The notes below the pieces were generated by a model. It was not told where the DNA came from, made no database searches, and saw only the letters and a list, made by a program, of their open reading frames with translations. Position numbers and translations under genes: made by a program. 7,931 nt of DNA from positions 1 through 7,931 of the forward strand of contig JAHIZR010000057.1 of NCBI GenBank assembly GCA_018814465.1. Direction: 5' to 3'. Below, one piece after another: positions 1-5,889 of the stretch. Source of the DNA: a bacterium (GTDB lineage Bacteria; Electryoneota; RPQS01). Positions within the stretch are counted from its first letter, which is position 1. The number at the start of each line of letters is the position of its first letter.

Positions 1-855
1 CCGCGCGCGATCACACGCAACAAGAACTCAGAGAAAGCGAAGGCGCTCGCGAAGCAGGGCGTGGAAGTGGTCGAAGCGGATATCGACGATGTGGAGAGTT
101 TGAAGCAAGCATTCGCGGGAGCTTACGGCGCATACTGCGTGACCTTTTTCTGGGAGCACATGTCACCGGAGAAGGAACTGCAGGAGGCGGAGAACCTGGC
201 GATTGCCGCGGGTTACAGCGGGATTCAGCATGCGATCTGGTCGACGCTGGAGGATACACGGAAGTGGGTTCCTGTAAATGATACGCGGATGCCGACGCTG
301 AAAGATAAATACAAGGTTCCGCACTTCGATGTCAAGGGGGAAGCGAACAGCTTTTTCACGAAGTACAAGGTGCCGACAACTTTTCTGCTGACATCTTTCT
401 ATTGGGATAATTTCATTCACTTCGGAATGGGACCGCAGAAGGGACCGGATGGGAAATTAGCAATCACCTTCCCGATGGGCAATAAGAAACTGCCCGGCAT
501 TGCGGCGGCGGATATCGGCAAGTGCGCCTTCGGAATTTTCAAGGCGGGCTCGAAATATATCGGGCAGAGTGTCGGCATCGCCGGCGATCATGTTACCGGA
601 AACGAGATGGCGGATACGCTGTCGGATATCATCGGAAAAGAGATCGCCTACAACGAAGTTCCGCCGGACGTCTATCGCGGATTCGGATTTCCGGGCGCGG
701 ATGACTTGGGCAACATGTTTCAGTTCAAACAGGAGTTCGAAGACTACTTCTGCGGTGCACGCAGCCTTGATTTCTCCCGGTCGCTGAATCCGGCACTGCA
801 AAGCTTTGAGGCGTGGGCAGCGGAGAATAAAGAGCGGATTCCGATTGGGGAATAG
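1..855 (+). CDS. NmrA/HSCARG-like NAD(P)-binding protein, 5' partial
   Basis: The reading frame is open from base 1 to a TAG at 853-855, giving 284 visible residues. The first in-frame GTG (61) is not a credible start, because family-like sequence continues upstream of it: an 'RAITRN' strand, then a helix, then 'GVEVVEADIDD'. About 20 residues with the Gly-rich Rossmann loop are missing beyond the window edge. The pattern of a TRN arginine after beta-2, 'EADIDDVESLKQAFAGAYGAYCVT' split over two elements, and a later YKVPHFDVKGE segment matches NmrA-like atypical short-chain dehydrogenases of the NMRAL1/HSCARG type. Known members bind NADP(H) and often act as redox sensors or NAD(P)H-dependent reductases; the canonical SDR YxxxK catalytic motif is often degenerate in them. 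The protein is predicted cytosolic, unlike all its minus-strand neighbours. The family call is firm; the substrate or partner is unknown. It is convergent with the next gene and shares a hairpin with it. Confidence 0.88.
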   Translation, partial: PRAITRNKNSEKAKALAKQGVEVVEADIDDVESLKQAFAGAYGAYCVTFFWEHMSPEKELQEAENLAIAAGYSGIQHAIWSTLEDTRKWVPVNDTRMPTLKDKYKVPHFDVKGEANSFFTKYKVPTTFLLTSFYWDNFIHFGMGPQKGPDGKLAITFPMGNKKLPGIAAADIGKCAFGIFKAGSKYIGQSVGIAGDHVTGNEMADTLSDIIGKEIAYNEVPPDVYRGFGFPGADDLGNMFQFKQEFEDYFCGARSLDFSRSLNPALQSFEAWAAENKERIPIGE

Positions 856-924
856 GTTGCTGTGGGAAAGAGTTTGTTTAAAACCGTCCCCTCTTTATCC
901 CCCATTGAATAAGGAAAAGAAAGC

Positions 925-946
925 AGGCTCCTCGATTGAGGAGCCT
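925..946. terminator. Bidirectional hairpin terminator between convergent genes
   Basis: A perfect 9-bp stem (AGGCTCCTC / GAGGAGCCT) closes a GATT loop. On the + strand it is followed by ACTTTTATTAT, and on the - strand by GCTTTCTTTTCC, so it can end both the NmrA-like gene and the minus-strand operon. The stem shares its outer AGGCTC/GAGCCT arms and 22-nt total length with the hairpin at 2859-2880. The rest of the 856-971 gap holds no gene that I can see. Confidence 0.8.
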
Positions 947-971
947 ACTTTTATTATAACCTTAAATTTCT

Positions 972-1433
972 TTAGGGTGTTGATGTGATGATGTAGAAAT
1001 AGCGATCGGTGCCGGCGGCTATAATGCCGACATCGGTGTAGAAGGGGTCTTCAGTTGTGTCGAGCAGAGTTGCAGGAGTCGGTGTGAAGATGGATTCGGT
1101 ATCACGGTAAATATTATAGACGGCGGCACCGGGAATCGCTCCCCACATCAGAAAAACATCCGGCTGCATTTCTTTGATGACGAGGTCCTGAATCGGACTC
1201 AAGGGCGATACCGCGAAGGTTGGATGCAGGAAGCCGGCATGAAGCGTGAAGGAATCACTGGCAGAGATTCCAGGAGGTGTCGCCTGGCCGATAGTGCAGA
1301 CAAGCGCATAATTCTCTGATGTCGATGTTTCTCCTGTGGATGCAACTACCGAATGGGTGATCGTATAGTTCTCGCTGTTTCCCTGGGCAAATATAAGCAA
1401 AGGGATCAGCAGGAAGAGCAGAAATCGTGTCAT
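972..1433 (-). CDS. Small secreted protein, IGQ motif plus FN3-like domain
   Basis: This is a 153-residue protein. The ATG at 1433 is chosen because AGGAGG (1444-1439) lies 5 nt upstream; the in-frame GTG at 1436 would leave only 2 nt. Residues 1-17 are a signal peptide (short basic end, Leu/Ile-rich core, probable cleavage after FAQ). Residues ~22-70 carry a two-part pattern, 'SENYTITHSVVAS' and 'SENYALVCTIGQATPPGIS', then 'FTLHAGF'. This is a motif I recognise from secreted proteins of uncultured FCB-type bacteria, where it often precedes extracellular domains. Residues ~80-153 look like a fibronectin type III-like domain: a DVFLMWGAIPG strand, an YNIYR strand, and a C-terminal YFYIIT strand. 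It sits 9 nt downstream of the MopE-repeat gene, with its ribosome-binding site overlapping that gene's stop codon, so the two are probably translated together. No enzyme signature is visible. The role is unknown, perhaps an accessory surface protein. Confidence 0.8.
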   Translation of the reverse strand: MTRFLLFLLIPLLIFAQGNSENYTITHSVVASTGETSTSENYALVCTIGQATPPGISASDSFTLHAGFLHPTFAVSPLSPIQDLVIKEMQPDVFLMWGAIPGAAVYNIYRDTESIFTPTPATLLDTTEDPFYTDVGIIAAGTDRYFYIITSTP

Positions 1434-1438
1434 CACAG

Positions 1439-1444
1439 CCTCCT
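1439..1444 (-). promoter_or_regulatory. Shine-Dalgarno overlapping upstream stop codon
   Basis: AGGAGG on the minus strand overlaps the TAG stop (1445-1443) of the MopE-repeat gene. It sits 5 nt from the ATG at 1433. The arrangement supports translational coupling and decides the start of the small secreted protein. Confidence 0.7.
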
Positions 1445-2696
1445 ATTTGCTCGGATCAATGCAGCCATTAGGACCGTCACAGATCAGCGGCGGACCACAG
1501 AGTTCACCTTCGTCGACTTCCCAGTCGCAGTTGTCATCCAAGCCGTTGCAGATTTCGAATGCACCCGGGTGAGCATCGGGATTGTCATCCATACAATCAT
1601 TGGCTGTCAGCGCTAAATAAGGATACTCAGGCTGACATAGACAACGCAGATCTATGTTCCACATATCTCCATATCCATCTTCATCATAATCGGCATAGTA
1701 ATTCGTGCATCCCGTCAGGTTTTCGCCTTCGTCAGCCCCCCCGCTGCAATCATTGTCGTATCCATCACAAACTTCTGGATTTCCCGGATACATGTCCGGG
1801 TTGGTATCGTCGCAATCATCCGCTGTTGTGAGCGTATAGGGAGGCGTTGGCGAACAGAGACACTGACTGTTGTTTTCATCTCCATGGCCGTCTTCATCGA
1901 TGTCAGCATAATAGACCGTGCAATCGACAGGATTGTCGTCTACTAACGAGTTACAGTCATTGTCCACACCGTCGCAGACTTCAGGTGCGCCGGTGTAGGC
2001 CAGCGACTCGGTGTCGTCGCAGTCTCCGGGATTGTCGACATAACCGTCCGGCTGAACGCAGGAGATCAGAGGCGATGATGGATCGCCGTAGCCGTCCTCA
2101 TCCAAGTCGCGATACCAGACAGTTAAAAAGCCTTCGTCAATGACACCATTGCAGTTGTTGTCCTTGCCATCACAGATCTCGGCAGCGGCAGGATTCACGT
2201 TCGGATCCCAGTCATCGCAATCCGTACCTCCTGCAGAGAGTTTTTCGTAGCCATCGCCGTCGGCATCCGGCAGCGAATTCAGATGCTGGATCATTTCCAG
2301 AGTGTTTTCAATACTGATAGACTCGACGGTTCCTGATCTCCTCGCATAAGGAACGCACGAGAACCGGGTTAGCGGCATCATTTCGGAATCCGTATCTATG
2401 GTAATTCCAAGCCAGAGTTCAGGCAGAGCAAACAGGCTGTCGGGGATCGGTGTTGGGAATCCCAAGAGCAACTCAAAGTAGCCGTTCGTGATTTCAACGT
2501 CTTCGAAAACGTCGCTCCATAATGGCGTTCTATCTATTTCGCTATCATAAATTGTAACGCCCATGTCTTTCACGGCGGTGATCGCGTCGCCGGAAGGATC
2601 GGTCAAATGACCCTGATAATTGATCTGGCGGGGAATCTCTCCAAATGAATTAACTGCGAGCAGGGTCAGTATTACACTTGTCCAGAGTATCTTCAT
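1443..2696 (-). CDS. Secreted protein with four MopE-type metal-binding repeats
   Basis: This is a 417-residue protein. ATG 2696 is preceded by AGAGG with a 6-nt gap and by a clear promoter. Residues 1-19 form a signal peptide (cleavage near FGE). Residues ~21-125 are a head domain with 'IPRQINYQGHLTD', 'VTIYD', 'LWSD', 'NGYFELLLG', 'LWLGITID' and 'PYARRSGTV', a common N-terminal module of secreted proteins in uncultured bacteria. Residues 144-397 hold four repeats of the putative metal-binding motif named after MopE of Methylococcus capsulatus. Each has a calcium-loop-like acidic turn (DADGDGY 144, DLDEDGYGD 197, DIDEDGHGD 265, DYDEDGYGD 336), a DCDD-like step (DCMDD in the fourth) and a CDGxDNxC-type hairpin (175, 241, 310, 383; CNGLDDNC in the fourth). 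The C-terminus adds a short Cys-rich tail (400-412). Ca2+ binding by the acidic turns and disulphides between the Cys pairs are inferred. MopE itself binds copper, but through a modified Trp that cannot be assumed here. It is the first gene of a two-gene operon. Confidence 0.88.
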   Translation of the reverse strand: MKILWTSVILTLLAVNSFGEIPRQINYQGHLTDPSGDAITAVKDMGVTIYDSEIDRTPLWSDVFEDVEITNGYFELLLGFPTPIPDSLFALPELWLGITIDTDSEMMPLTRFSCVPYARRSGTVESISIENTLEMIQHLNSLPDADGDGYEKLSAGGTDCDDWDPNVNPAAAEICDGKDNNCNGVIDEGFLTVWYRDLDEDGYGDPSSPLISCVQPDGYVDNPGDCDDTESLAYTGAPEVCDGVDNDCNSLVDDNPVDCTVYYADIDEDGHGDENNSQCLCSPTPPYTLTTADDCDDTNPDMYPGNPEVCDGYDNDCSGGADEGENLTGCTNYYADYDEDGYGDMWNIDLRCLCQPEYPYLALTANDCMDDNPDAHPGAFEICNGLDDNCDWEVDEGELCGPPLICDGPNGCIDPSK

Positions 2697-2732
2697 ATCG
2701 AACCTCTACTGTGATGAGTTCTTTACACAATT

Positions 2733-2761
2733 AGTATAGACAGAGATGTCCGATATATCAA
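2733..2761 (-). promoter_or_regulatory. Sigma70-like promoter of the MopE-repeat operon
   Basis: On the minus strand, TTGATA (2761-2756) and TATACT (2738-2733) are separated by exactly 17 bp. The predicted start of transcription is near 2726, giving a leader of about 30 nt before ATG 2696. The box quality and spacing are good, and the position directly upstream of a well-supported start makes this convincing without being proof. Confidence 0.65.
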
Positions 2762-2798
2762 TAGTCTCATATGTCTTAATGAAATTTATCACAAAAGA

Positions 2799-2820
2799 CC
2801 ACAGTTTATATAAACTGCGG
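2799..2820 (-). terminator. AT-rich 22-nt palindrome; second terminator or operator
   Basis: The core 2802-2817 (CAGTTTATATAAACTG) is a perfect 16-bp palindrome. The flanks CCA/CGG extend it to 22 bp with one mismatch on the + strand. In minus-strand RNA that mismatch becomes a G-U wobble, so a 9-bp stem with an AUAU loop can form. It is followed by TCTTTTGTG, which would suit termination of the receptor transcript. Alternatively, being a DNA palindrome ~38 bp upstream of the -35 box at 2756-2761, it could be a protein-binding site for the MopE operon. Confidence 0.5.
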
Positions 2821-2857
2821 AATTACGGACGCATTAAGCTGTGGCGGGGAGAGAGAA

Positions 2858-2881
2858 GAGGCTCTATCGGGATAGAGCCTC
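2858..2881 (-). terminator. Hairpin downstream of the TonB-dependent receptor gene
   Basis: An 11-bp stem (GAGGCTCTATC / GATAGAGCCTC) lies ~25 nt past the receptor's stop codon on the minus strand. The tight GG apex probably opens to a 4-nt loop. The following sequence is pyrimidine-rich (TTCTCTCTCCCC) but not a pure U-tract, so it may be a weak terminator or a 3' end stabiliser backed up by the hairpin at 2799-2820. The AGGCTC/GAGCCT outer arms match the hairpin at 925-946. Confidence 0.6.
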
Positions 2882-2904
2882 CTCTAAATTATTGGCGTGG
2901 GGCA

Positions 2905-5085
2905 CTACGATTTGAAATTGTAGCCGAGGCTTAAAGTAAAAGTGCGCCCGAGAATGGGACCGTAGAAGAGCGCGGTGTCGGGGCTGATGCGGCCGGTGAC
3001 AGGATCAAAGTAGTAAGGCTCGTCGCTTTGCAGCCAGTCGAAGATATTGTTCACACCAAAGGACGCGCTGAAGTTGTTCCAAGCTTTGCGAACGGATGTA
3101 TTCCAAAGCACATAGGTGGGAGACTTATCGCGTCCGCGTCCCATCGGCAAGTATTGCGAGCCATAAACGTTGGCGTTAACATCGGCGGAGATGCCGGACC
3201 GTTTCCAGTCGCGGCCCAGCATACCGTCGGCGGTGTAGGTATACTGCAAATGTGAGTCGTGCCACATACCGTTCAGATAGTAGCGGTTCTGTGAACGGGA
3301 AAATCCGGCTTTGGTTTTCCAGCCGTTCTGATGCAGCCACTGCGCCTGCAGCTCAAAGCCGCGAGCGAAGGCAGCGGAAGCATTCGTGTAGAGCACGCTG
3401 TTGCCGTCGCCGAGTTTGATAATCGCCTTGCTTGAAAAATCAGTCAAAAAGAGATTCGCATCGACTCGCGCCGTGTAGCTGCGAGTTGTCCAACGCTGAC
3501 TTAAGGCGGCGGAAAAGGCAACGCTGCGCTCCGGTTTTAGTTGTTCGTCAAGCGTCATGTTTTCAAAGCCCGCCATCGCGGCGGCGTCGAGCGAGAAGAT
3601 ATTCACCGGGCGATAGCCGGTGCCAGCGGTGAAGCGCAAGGTGGTGTTCGCTCCGGCATCATAGGCGAGGGCGAGCCGGGGCGTCGGGACAACACCGTCG
3701 TCTTTATAGTATTCCGTGCGAGTGCCCAGCAGGATCGCCAGATTCGCGCGCGGGTGCCAGTTGTGTTCGGCGACGAAGGCCGGGACGGTCTGCTGCAGGT
3801 CGGTTTGAGAATTCAGTTCGAGATTATCGTTGTAGTCTTCCGCATGGACTCCGGCTTCGAAGGTTGTCGAGTGCATGGCATTCCAGAAGCGGTTCAACGT
3901 CAGCGCGGCGATGCCGAGCTTCTGTTCGGCGTTGAACTGCTGGACTCCATACCAACTGTTCTGATCGTGATTCACCAGCGCGCCGCGCGCGGACCACTGT
4001 GTGATCTCACCCTTAGGAGCCTTCCAGGTGGCCGACAATTCCTGACGGCGCGTGAGAATCTCGCGGCCATAGAGCACGGATGATCCGCGATCGGAAGTGG
4101 TCCAGTCGAGGTCGCCCGCGAAACGGTTTTCCCAATAGGCGCGCGCGCCGAGTGTCAGCTTGCTTTTGTTGAGCGGGAGATCGACGAGATATTGGACATT
4201 AGAGCGTTTGTATTCGGGGCGATCGGTGATGCCGTCGCTGTCTTCGTCGATGCGCGTGGGTTCGGTGCCCAGATTCATGGACAAGCGCATGGGATATTTC
4301 TGCGACAAACCGGAGCCGGCGAGATAGAGACTGCTCTGACCGTATTGATCGGAAGACATGCGGGCTTCGTAGGAGTTCGTCTGGGCCGGGGCGCGCGTAT
4401 TCAGATTCATGGATCCCGCGATAGCCGCGGAGCCGTTTAGACTGGAGCCGGAGCCTTTGACAAGCTCGACACTGGAGATGTCACTGGCTGAAATACCATC
4501 CAGACCATAAAGTGTTCCCACTCCGCTGTAGATGGAGAGTCCGTCCACCTTTACTTCGGTGTAGGAAGCCTCCATACCCTGCATGCCGACGCCGGTCGCG
4601 CCGCACATCGCGCAGGGACGTGTTTTCAATCCGGTTTCGCCGGCGAGCGCACTCATCAGGTTGCCGGTCGTTGATTTCTCGACCAGGTCTTCGCCCTGAA
4701 TAATTTCGGTGCGGACGGCGCGATTATCAGAGACGCCGGATGTGGTGCGTTCGGTTTCAACTTTAACTTCGCCCAGTTCGAGCGGAGATGATGCGAGGCG
4801 GAGCGATAGAGATTCAAGGCCGGACTCGGAAACAGAGATTTCCTTACGGATGGTTTCATAGCCCAGCATGGAAGCCTGAATCGTAAAGTTTCCGGGCTGA
4901 ATATTCTCCAGAGTGAAGAAGCCTTGCGCATCAGCGGTAGCGCCAATCGATAGACTTTCGATTTGAACTGTGGCGAAGGGGACAGGCTGGCCTGTCTCGT
5001 CGATGATTTTGCCGCTTACGGACGCCGCAAGCGAAATTTGTATGGCTGCGAACAGTGCCGTGATTATTATGATCAGTTTTGACAT
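2905..5085 (-). CDS. TonB-dependent outer-membrane receptor with CxxC plug
   Basis: This is a 726-residue outer-membrane receptor for energy-dependent uptake across the outer membrane. The ATG at 5085 starts a clean signal peptide (MSKLIIIITALF..., cleavage after SLAA). The in-frame TTG at 5106 would add seven residues before it and overlaps the GGAGG element, so I prefer 5085. AAGG lies 3 nt before the ATG and GGAGG 14 nt before it, so the ribosome-binding site is not ideal. Residues ~22-95 form a carboxypeptidase-regulatory-like domain (SVSGKIIDETGQPVPFATV, then GFFTLENIQPG). 'ELGEVKVETER' (~103-113) is a Ton-box-like segment. Residues ~123-232 form the plug, with 'VKVDGLSIYS', 'DISSVELVKGSGS' and 'AIAGSMNL'. 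The remainder is a beta-barrel ending in FTLSLGYNFKS. The plug has CAMC at 158-161, and these are the only two cysteines in the protein. The substrate is not determined; pairing with the upstream Cys-rich gene points to a thiophilic metal or its chelate. Siderophore or cobalamin uptake is the main alternative. Confidence 0.93.
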   Translation of the reverse strand: MSKLIIIITALFAAIQISLAASVSGKIIDETGQPVPFATVQIESLSIGATADAQGFFTLENIQPGNFTIQASMLGYETIRKEISVSESGLESLSLRLASSPLELGEVKVETERTTSGVSDNRAVRTEIIQGEDLVEKSTTGNLMSALAGETGLKTRPCAMCGATGVGMQGMEASYTEVKVDGLSIYSGVGTLYGLDGISASDISSVELVKGSGSSLNGSAAIAGSMNLNTRAPAQTNSYEARMSSDQYGQSSLYLAGSGLSQKYPMRLSMNLGTEPTRIDEDSDGITDRPEYKRSNVQYLVDLPLNKSKLTLGARAYWENRFAGDLDWTTSDRGSSVLYGREILTRRQELSATWKAPKGEITQWSARGALVNHDQNSWYGVQQFNAEQKLGIAALTLNRFWNAMHSTTFEAGVHAEDYNDNLELNSQTDLQQTVPAFVAEHNWHPRANLAILLGTRTEYYKDDGVVPTPRLALAYDAGANTTLRFTAGTGYRPVNIFSLDAAAMAGFENMTLDEQLKPERSVAFSAALSQRWTTRSYTARVDANLFLTDFSSKAIIKLGDGNSVLYTNASAAFARGFELQAQWLHQNGWKTKAGFSRSQNRYYLNGMWHDSHLQYTYTADGMLGRDWKRSGISADVNANVYGSQYLPMGRGRDKSPTYVLWNTSVRKAWNNFSASFGVNNIFDWLQSDEPYYFDPVTGRISPDTALFYGPILGRTFTLSLGYNFKS

Positions 5086-5112
5086 TTGCCTTATTTCTAC
5101 CTCCAAATAAAA

Positions 5113-5140
5113 AAGACCTGCCGGACAAGCGGCAGGTCTT
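5113..5140 (-). terminator. Hairpin plus U-tract just before the receptor: terminator/attenuator
   Basis: A perfect 10-bp stem (AAGACCTGCC / GGCAGGTCTT) closes an 8-nt loop. In minus-strand transcription it is followed by a T-run (TTTTTT from the stem end on), and the receptor's GGAGG element starts only a few bases later. It is a textbook intrinsic terminator in form and lies after the stop of the Cys-rich gene at 5222. I see no convincing promoter between 5221 and the hairpin, so the receptor should depend on read-through. That makes regulated attenuation plausible; simple partial termination is the alternative. Confidence 0.75.
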
Positions 5141-5221
5141 CAAATGAATACCTGTTAACCGTTGTTTCCTGCTTAGGCGGCGAGTTCCGATCACAAAGGA
5201 CGGAGATCTCCCGCGAGATTA

Positions 5222-5605
5222 TCAGCAGGAAGCCGTAGGAGGTCTGATCAGGTCAAAGGTAAAGCCAGCGGGATAGACTGCGGGAAAGTCAGCAATAACC
5301 GGTTCGACGGACATAGTGACTTCAGGCAAGATATCTGTTTCATGCAGGTAGACCAATCCGGTGCAGGCACCGGTATGGGCAAAGGGGCAGGAAGCTTTCG
5401 AACAGCCCGCGCCATCGGAATGACAGCCCTGCTCAGAGGCTGCTTCACTCTTGCTGCAACAGTCAACTTCAGCACTCGGAGTACACCAGCCGAGACCGCA
5501 GACCAGCGGAATGCTCATCGCGTTCAGGAGAGCAAGAAGGGTCAGCATGGATATACAACGACCAATCCTGAGAAGGCGGGTGTTTGTTAGGGGCTTAGAA
5601 GTCAA
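5222..5605 (-). CDS. Small Cys-rich secreted protein, possible metal-binding partner
   Basis: This protein has up to 127 residues. The longest frame starts at TTG 5605; an in-frame ATG lies at 5548 (residue 20). Neither has a good Shine-Dalgarno. The TTG form supplies the basic end (K4, R10, R13, R16) before a Leu-rich core (~18-35), so it makes a better signal peptide or membrane anchor. The predicted promoter starts only ~23 nt upstream of 5605. Ten cysteines occur in total, clustered as C36, C41, C49-C50, C61, C68, C73, C81 and a C-terminal C127, with His at 62 and 76. The Cys before residue 40 lacks a proper lipobox, so I do not call a lipoprotein. I recognise no named family. The size, export signal and Cys/His cluster resemble small periplasmic metal-binding proteins found beside TonB receptors. 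The gene is followed by the CxxC-plug receptor, so a joint role in metal binding or relay is inferred. Confidence 0.68.
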   Translation of the reverse strand: MTSKPLTNTRLLRIGRCISMLTLLALLNAMSIPLVCGLGWCTPSAEVDCCSKSEAASEQGCHSDGAGCSKASCPFAHTGACTGLVYLHETDILPEVTMSVEPVIADFPAVYPAGFTFDLIRPPTASC

Positions 5606-5614
5606 TTGTTATTG

Positions 5615-5648
5615 CGAGTTTATTGTCAACACGTAATATACAAACTCG
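5615..5648. promoter_or_regulatory. Inverted repeat straddling the -10 box; candidate operator
   Basis: CGAGTTT (5615-5621) and AAACTCG (5642-5648) are perfect 7-bp inverted arms separated by 20 bp. One arm lies in the spacer next to the -10 box and the other just past the predicted start of transcription. A dimeric repressor binding both arms would occlude the promoter. The arms are short and chance cannot be excluded; no regulator gene is visible in the window. Confidence 0.35.
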
Positions 5649-5663
5649 ATTGGCCGGAGTCAA
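5635..5663 (-). promoter_or_regulatory. Strong sigma70-like promoter of the Cys-rich/receptor unit
   Basis: On the minus strand, TTGACT (5663-5658) and TATATT (5640-5635) are exactly 17 bp apart, the best promoter match in the window. Initiation is predicted near 5628, leaving a very short leader if translation starts at TTG 5605, or ~80 nt if it starts at ATG 5548. Confidence 0.7.
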
Positions 5664-5767
5664 GTTCCCTTATGCTTGAAATAAGATTCCGGCCGGGATG
5701 CGCACCTCAAAGGACTCGATAGCAGAATGATTTCTGTGCTTAGCCCGGCTCGGCGAAAGAAGACTTA

Positions 5768-5808
5768 CCCCCCCTACCCCCCCATTTGTCTGCGACGAAA
5801 TGGTGGGG
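5768..5808 (-). other. Double G7 tract with overlapping hairpin in intergenic region
   Basis: The + strand shows seven C (5768-5774), TA, then seven C (5777-5783), so the minus strand carries two G7 runs separated by two bases. Each run can be read as G3-N-G3, giving a potential intramolecular quadruplex with 1-2-1 loops. The inner run also pairs with 5798-5808: CCCC, one mismatch, then CCATTT against AAATGG and GGGG, around a 10-nt loop. It lies between the Asp-box gene and the promoter at 5635-5663. The rest of 5664-5767 contains short GC-rich palindromes (CCGGCCGG at 5689-5696) and no gene that I can support. Confidence 0.5.
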
Positions 5809-5827
5809 AGAAATTGTTCCTTAACAA

Positions 5828-5856
5828 ATAAGCCAAAGATTATTTCTTGGGCTTAT
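5828..5856 (-). terminator. Probable terminator of the Asp-box protein gene
   Basis: A 7-bp stem (ATAAGCC / GGCTTAT) with one mismatch and three further inner pairs (AAG/CTT) encloses an AT-rich 7-nt loop. On the minus strand it is followed by TTTGTTAAGG. It lies ~34 nt beyond the stop at 5890-5892. The GC content of the stem is modest, so this is a moderate call. Confidence 0.5.
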
Positions 5857-5889
5857 GATTTATTGGAATTAATATTACGGAGAGAAGCG

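Noticed and set aside
2746..2934. 62-residue + strand frame in the gap between the receptor and MopE genes
   Set aside because: It runs through the -35 box region, the 16-bp palindrome and the 2858-2881 hairpin, and into the receptor's 3' end. It has no family features.
3541..4083. 180-residue open frame on the + strand
   Set aside because: It lies wholly antisense to the TonB receptor beta-barrel, whose protein features are unmistakable; the + strand product shows no recognisable family and no ribosome-binding site.
5085..5106. TTG 5106 as start of the receptor
   Set aside because: It overlaps the GGAGG element and adds seven residues ahead of an already complete signal peptide that starts at ATG 5085.
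5222..5605. Lipoprotein call for the Cys-rich protein
   Set aside because: The Cys at residue 36 is preceded by P-L-V, not by a Gly/Ala/Ser at -1, so the lipobox is not met.
5606..5889. Riboswitch (for example cobalamin) ahead of the Cys-rich/receptor unit
   Set aside because: I found no recognisable conserved core, and the predicted transcription start near 5628 leaves most of this region upstream of the transcript.
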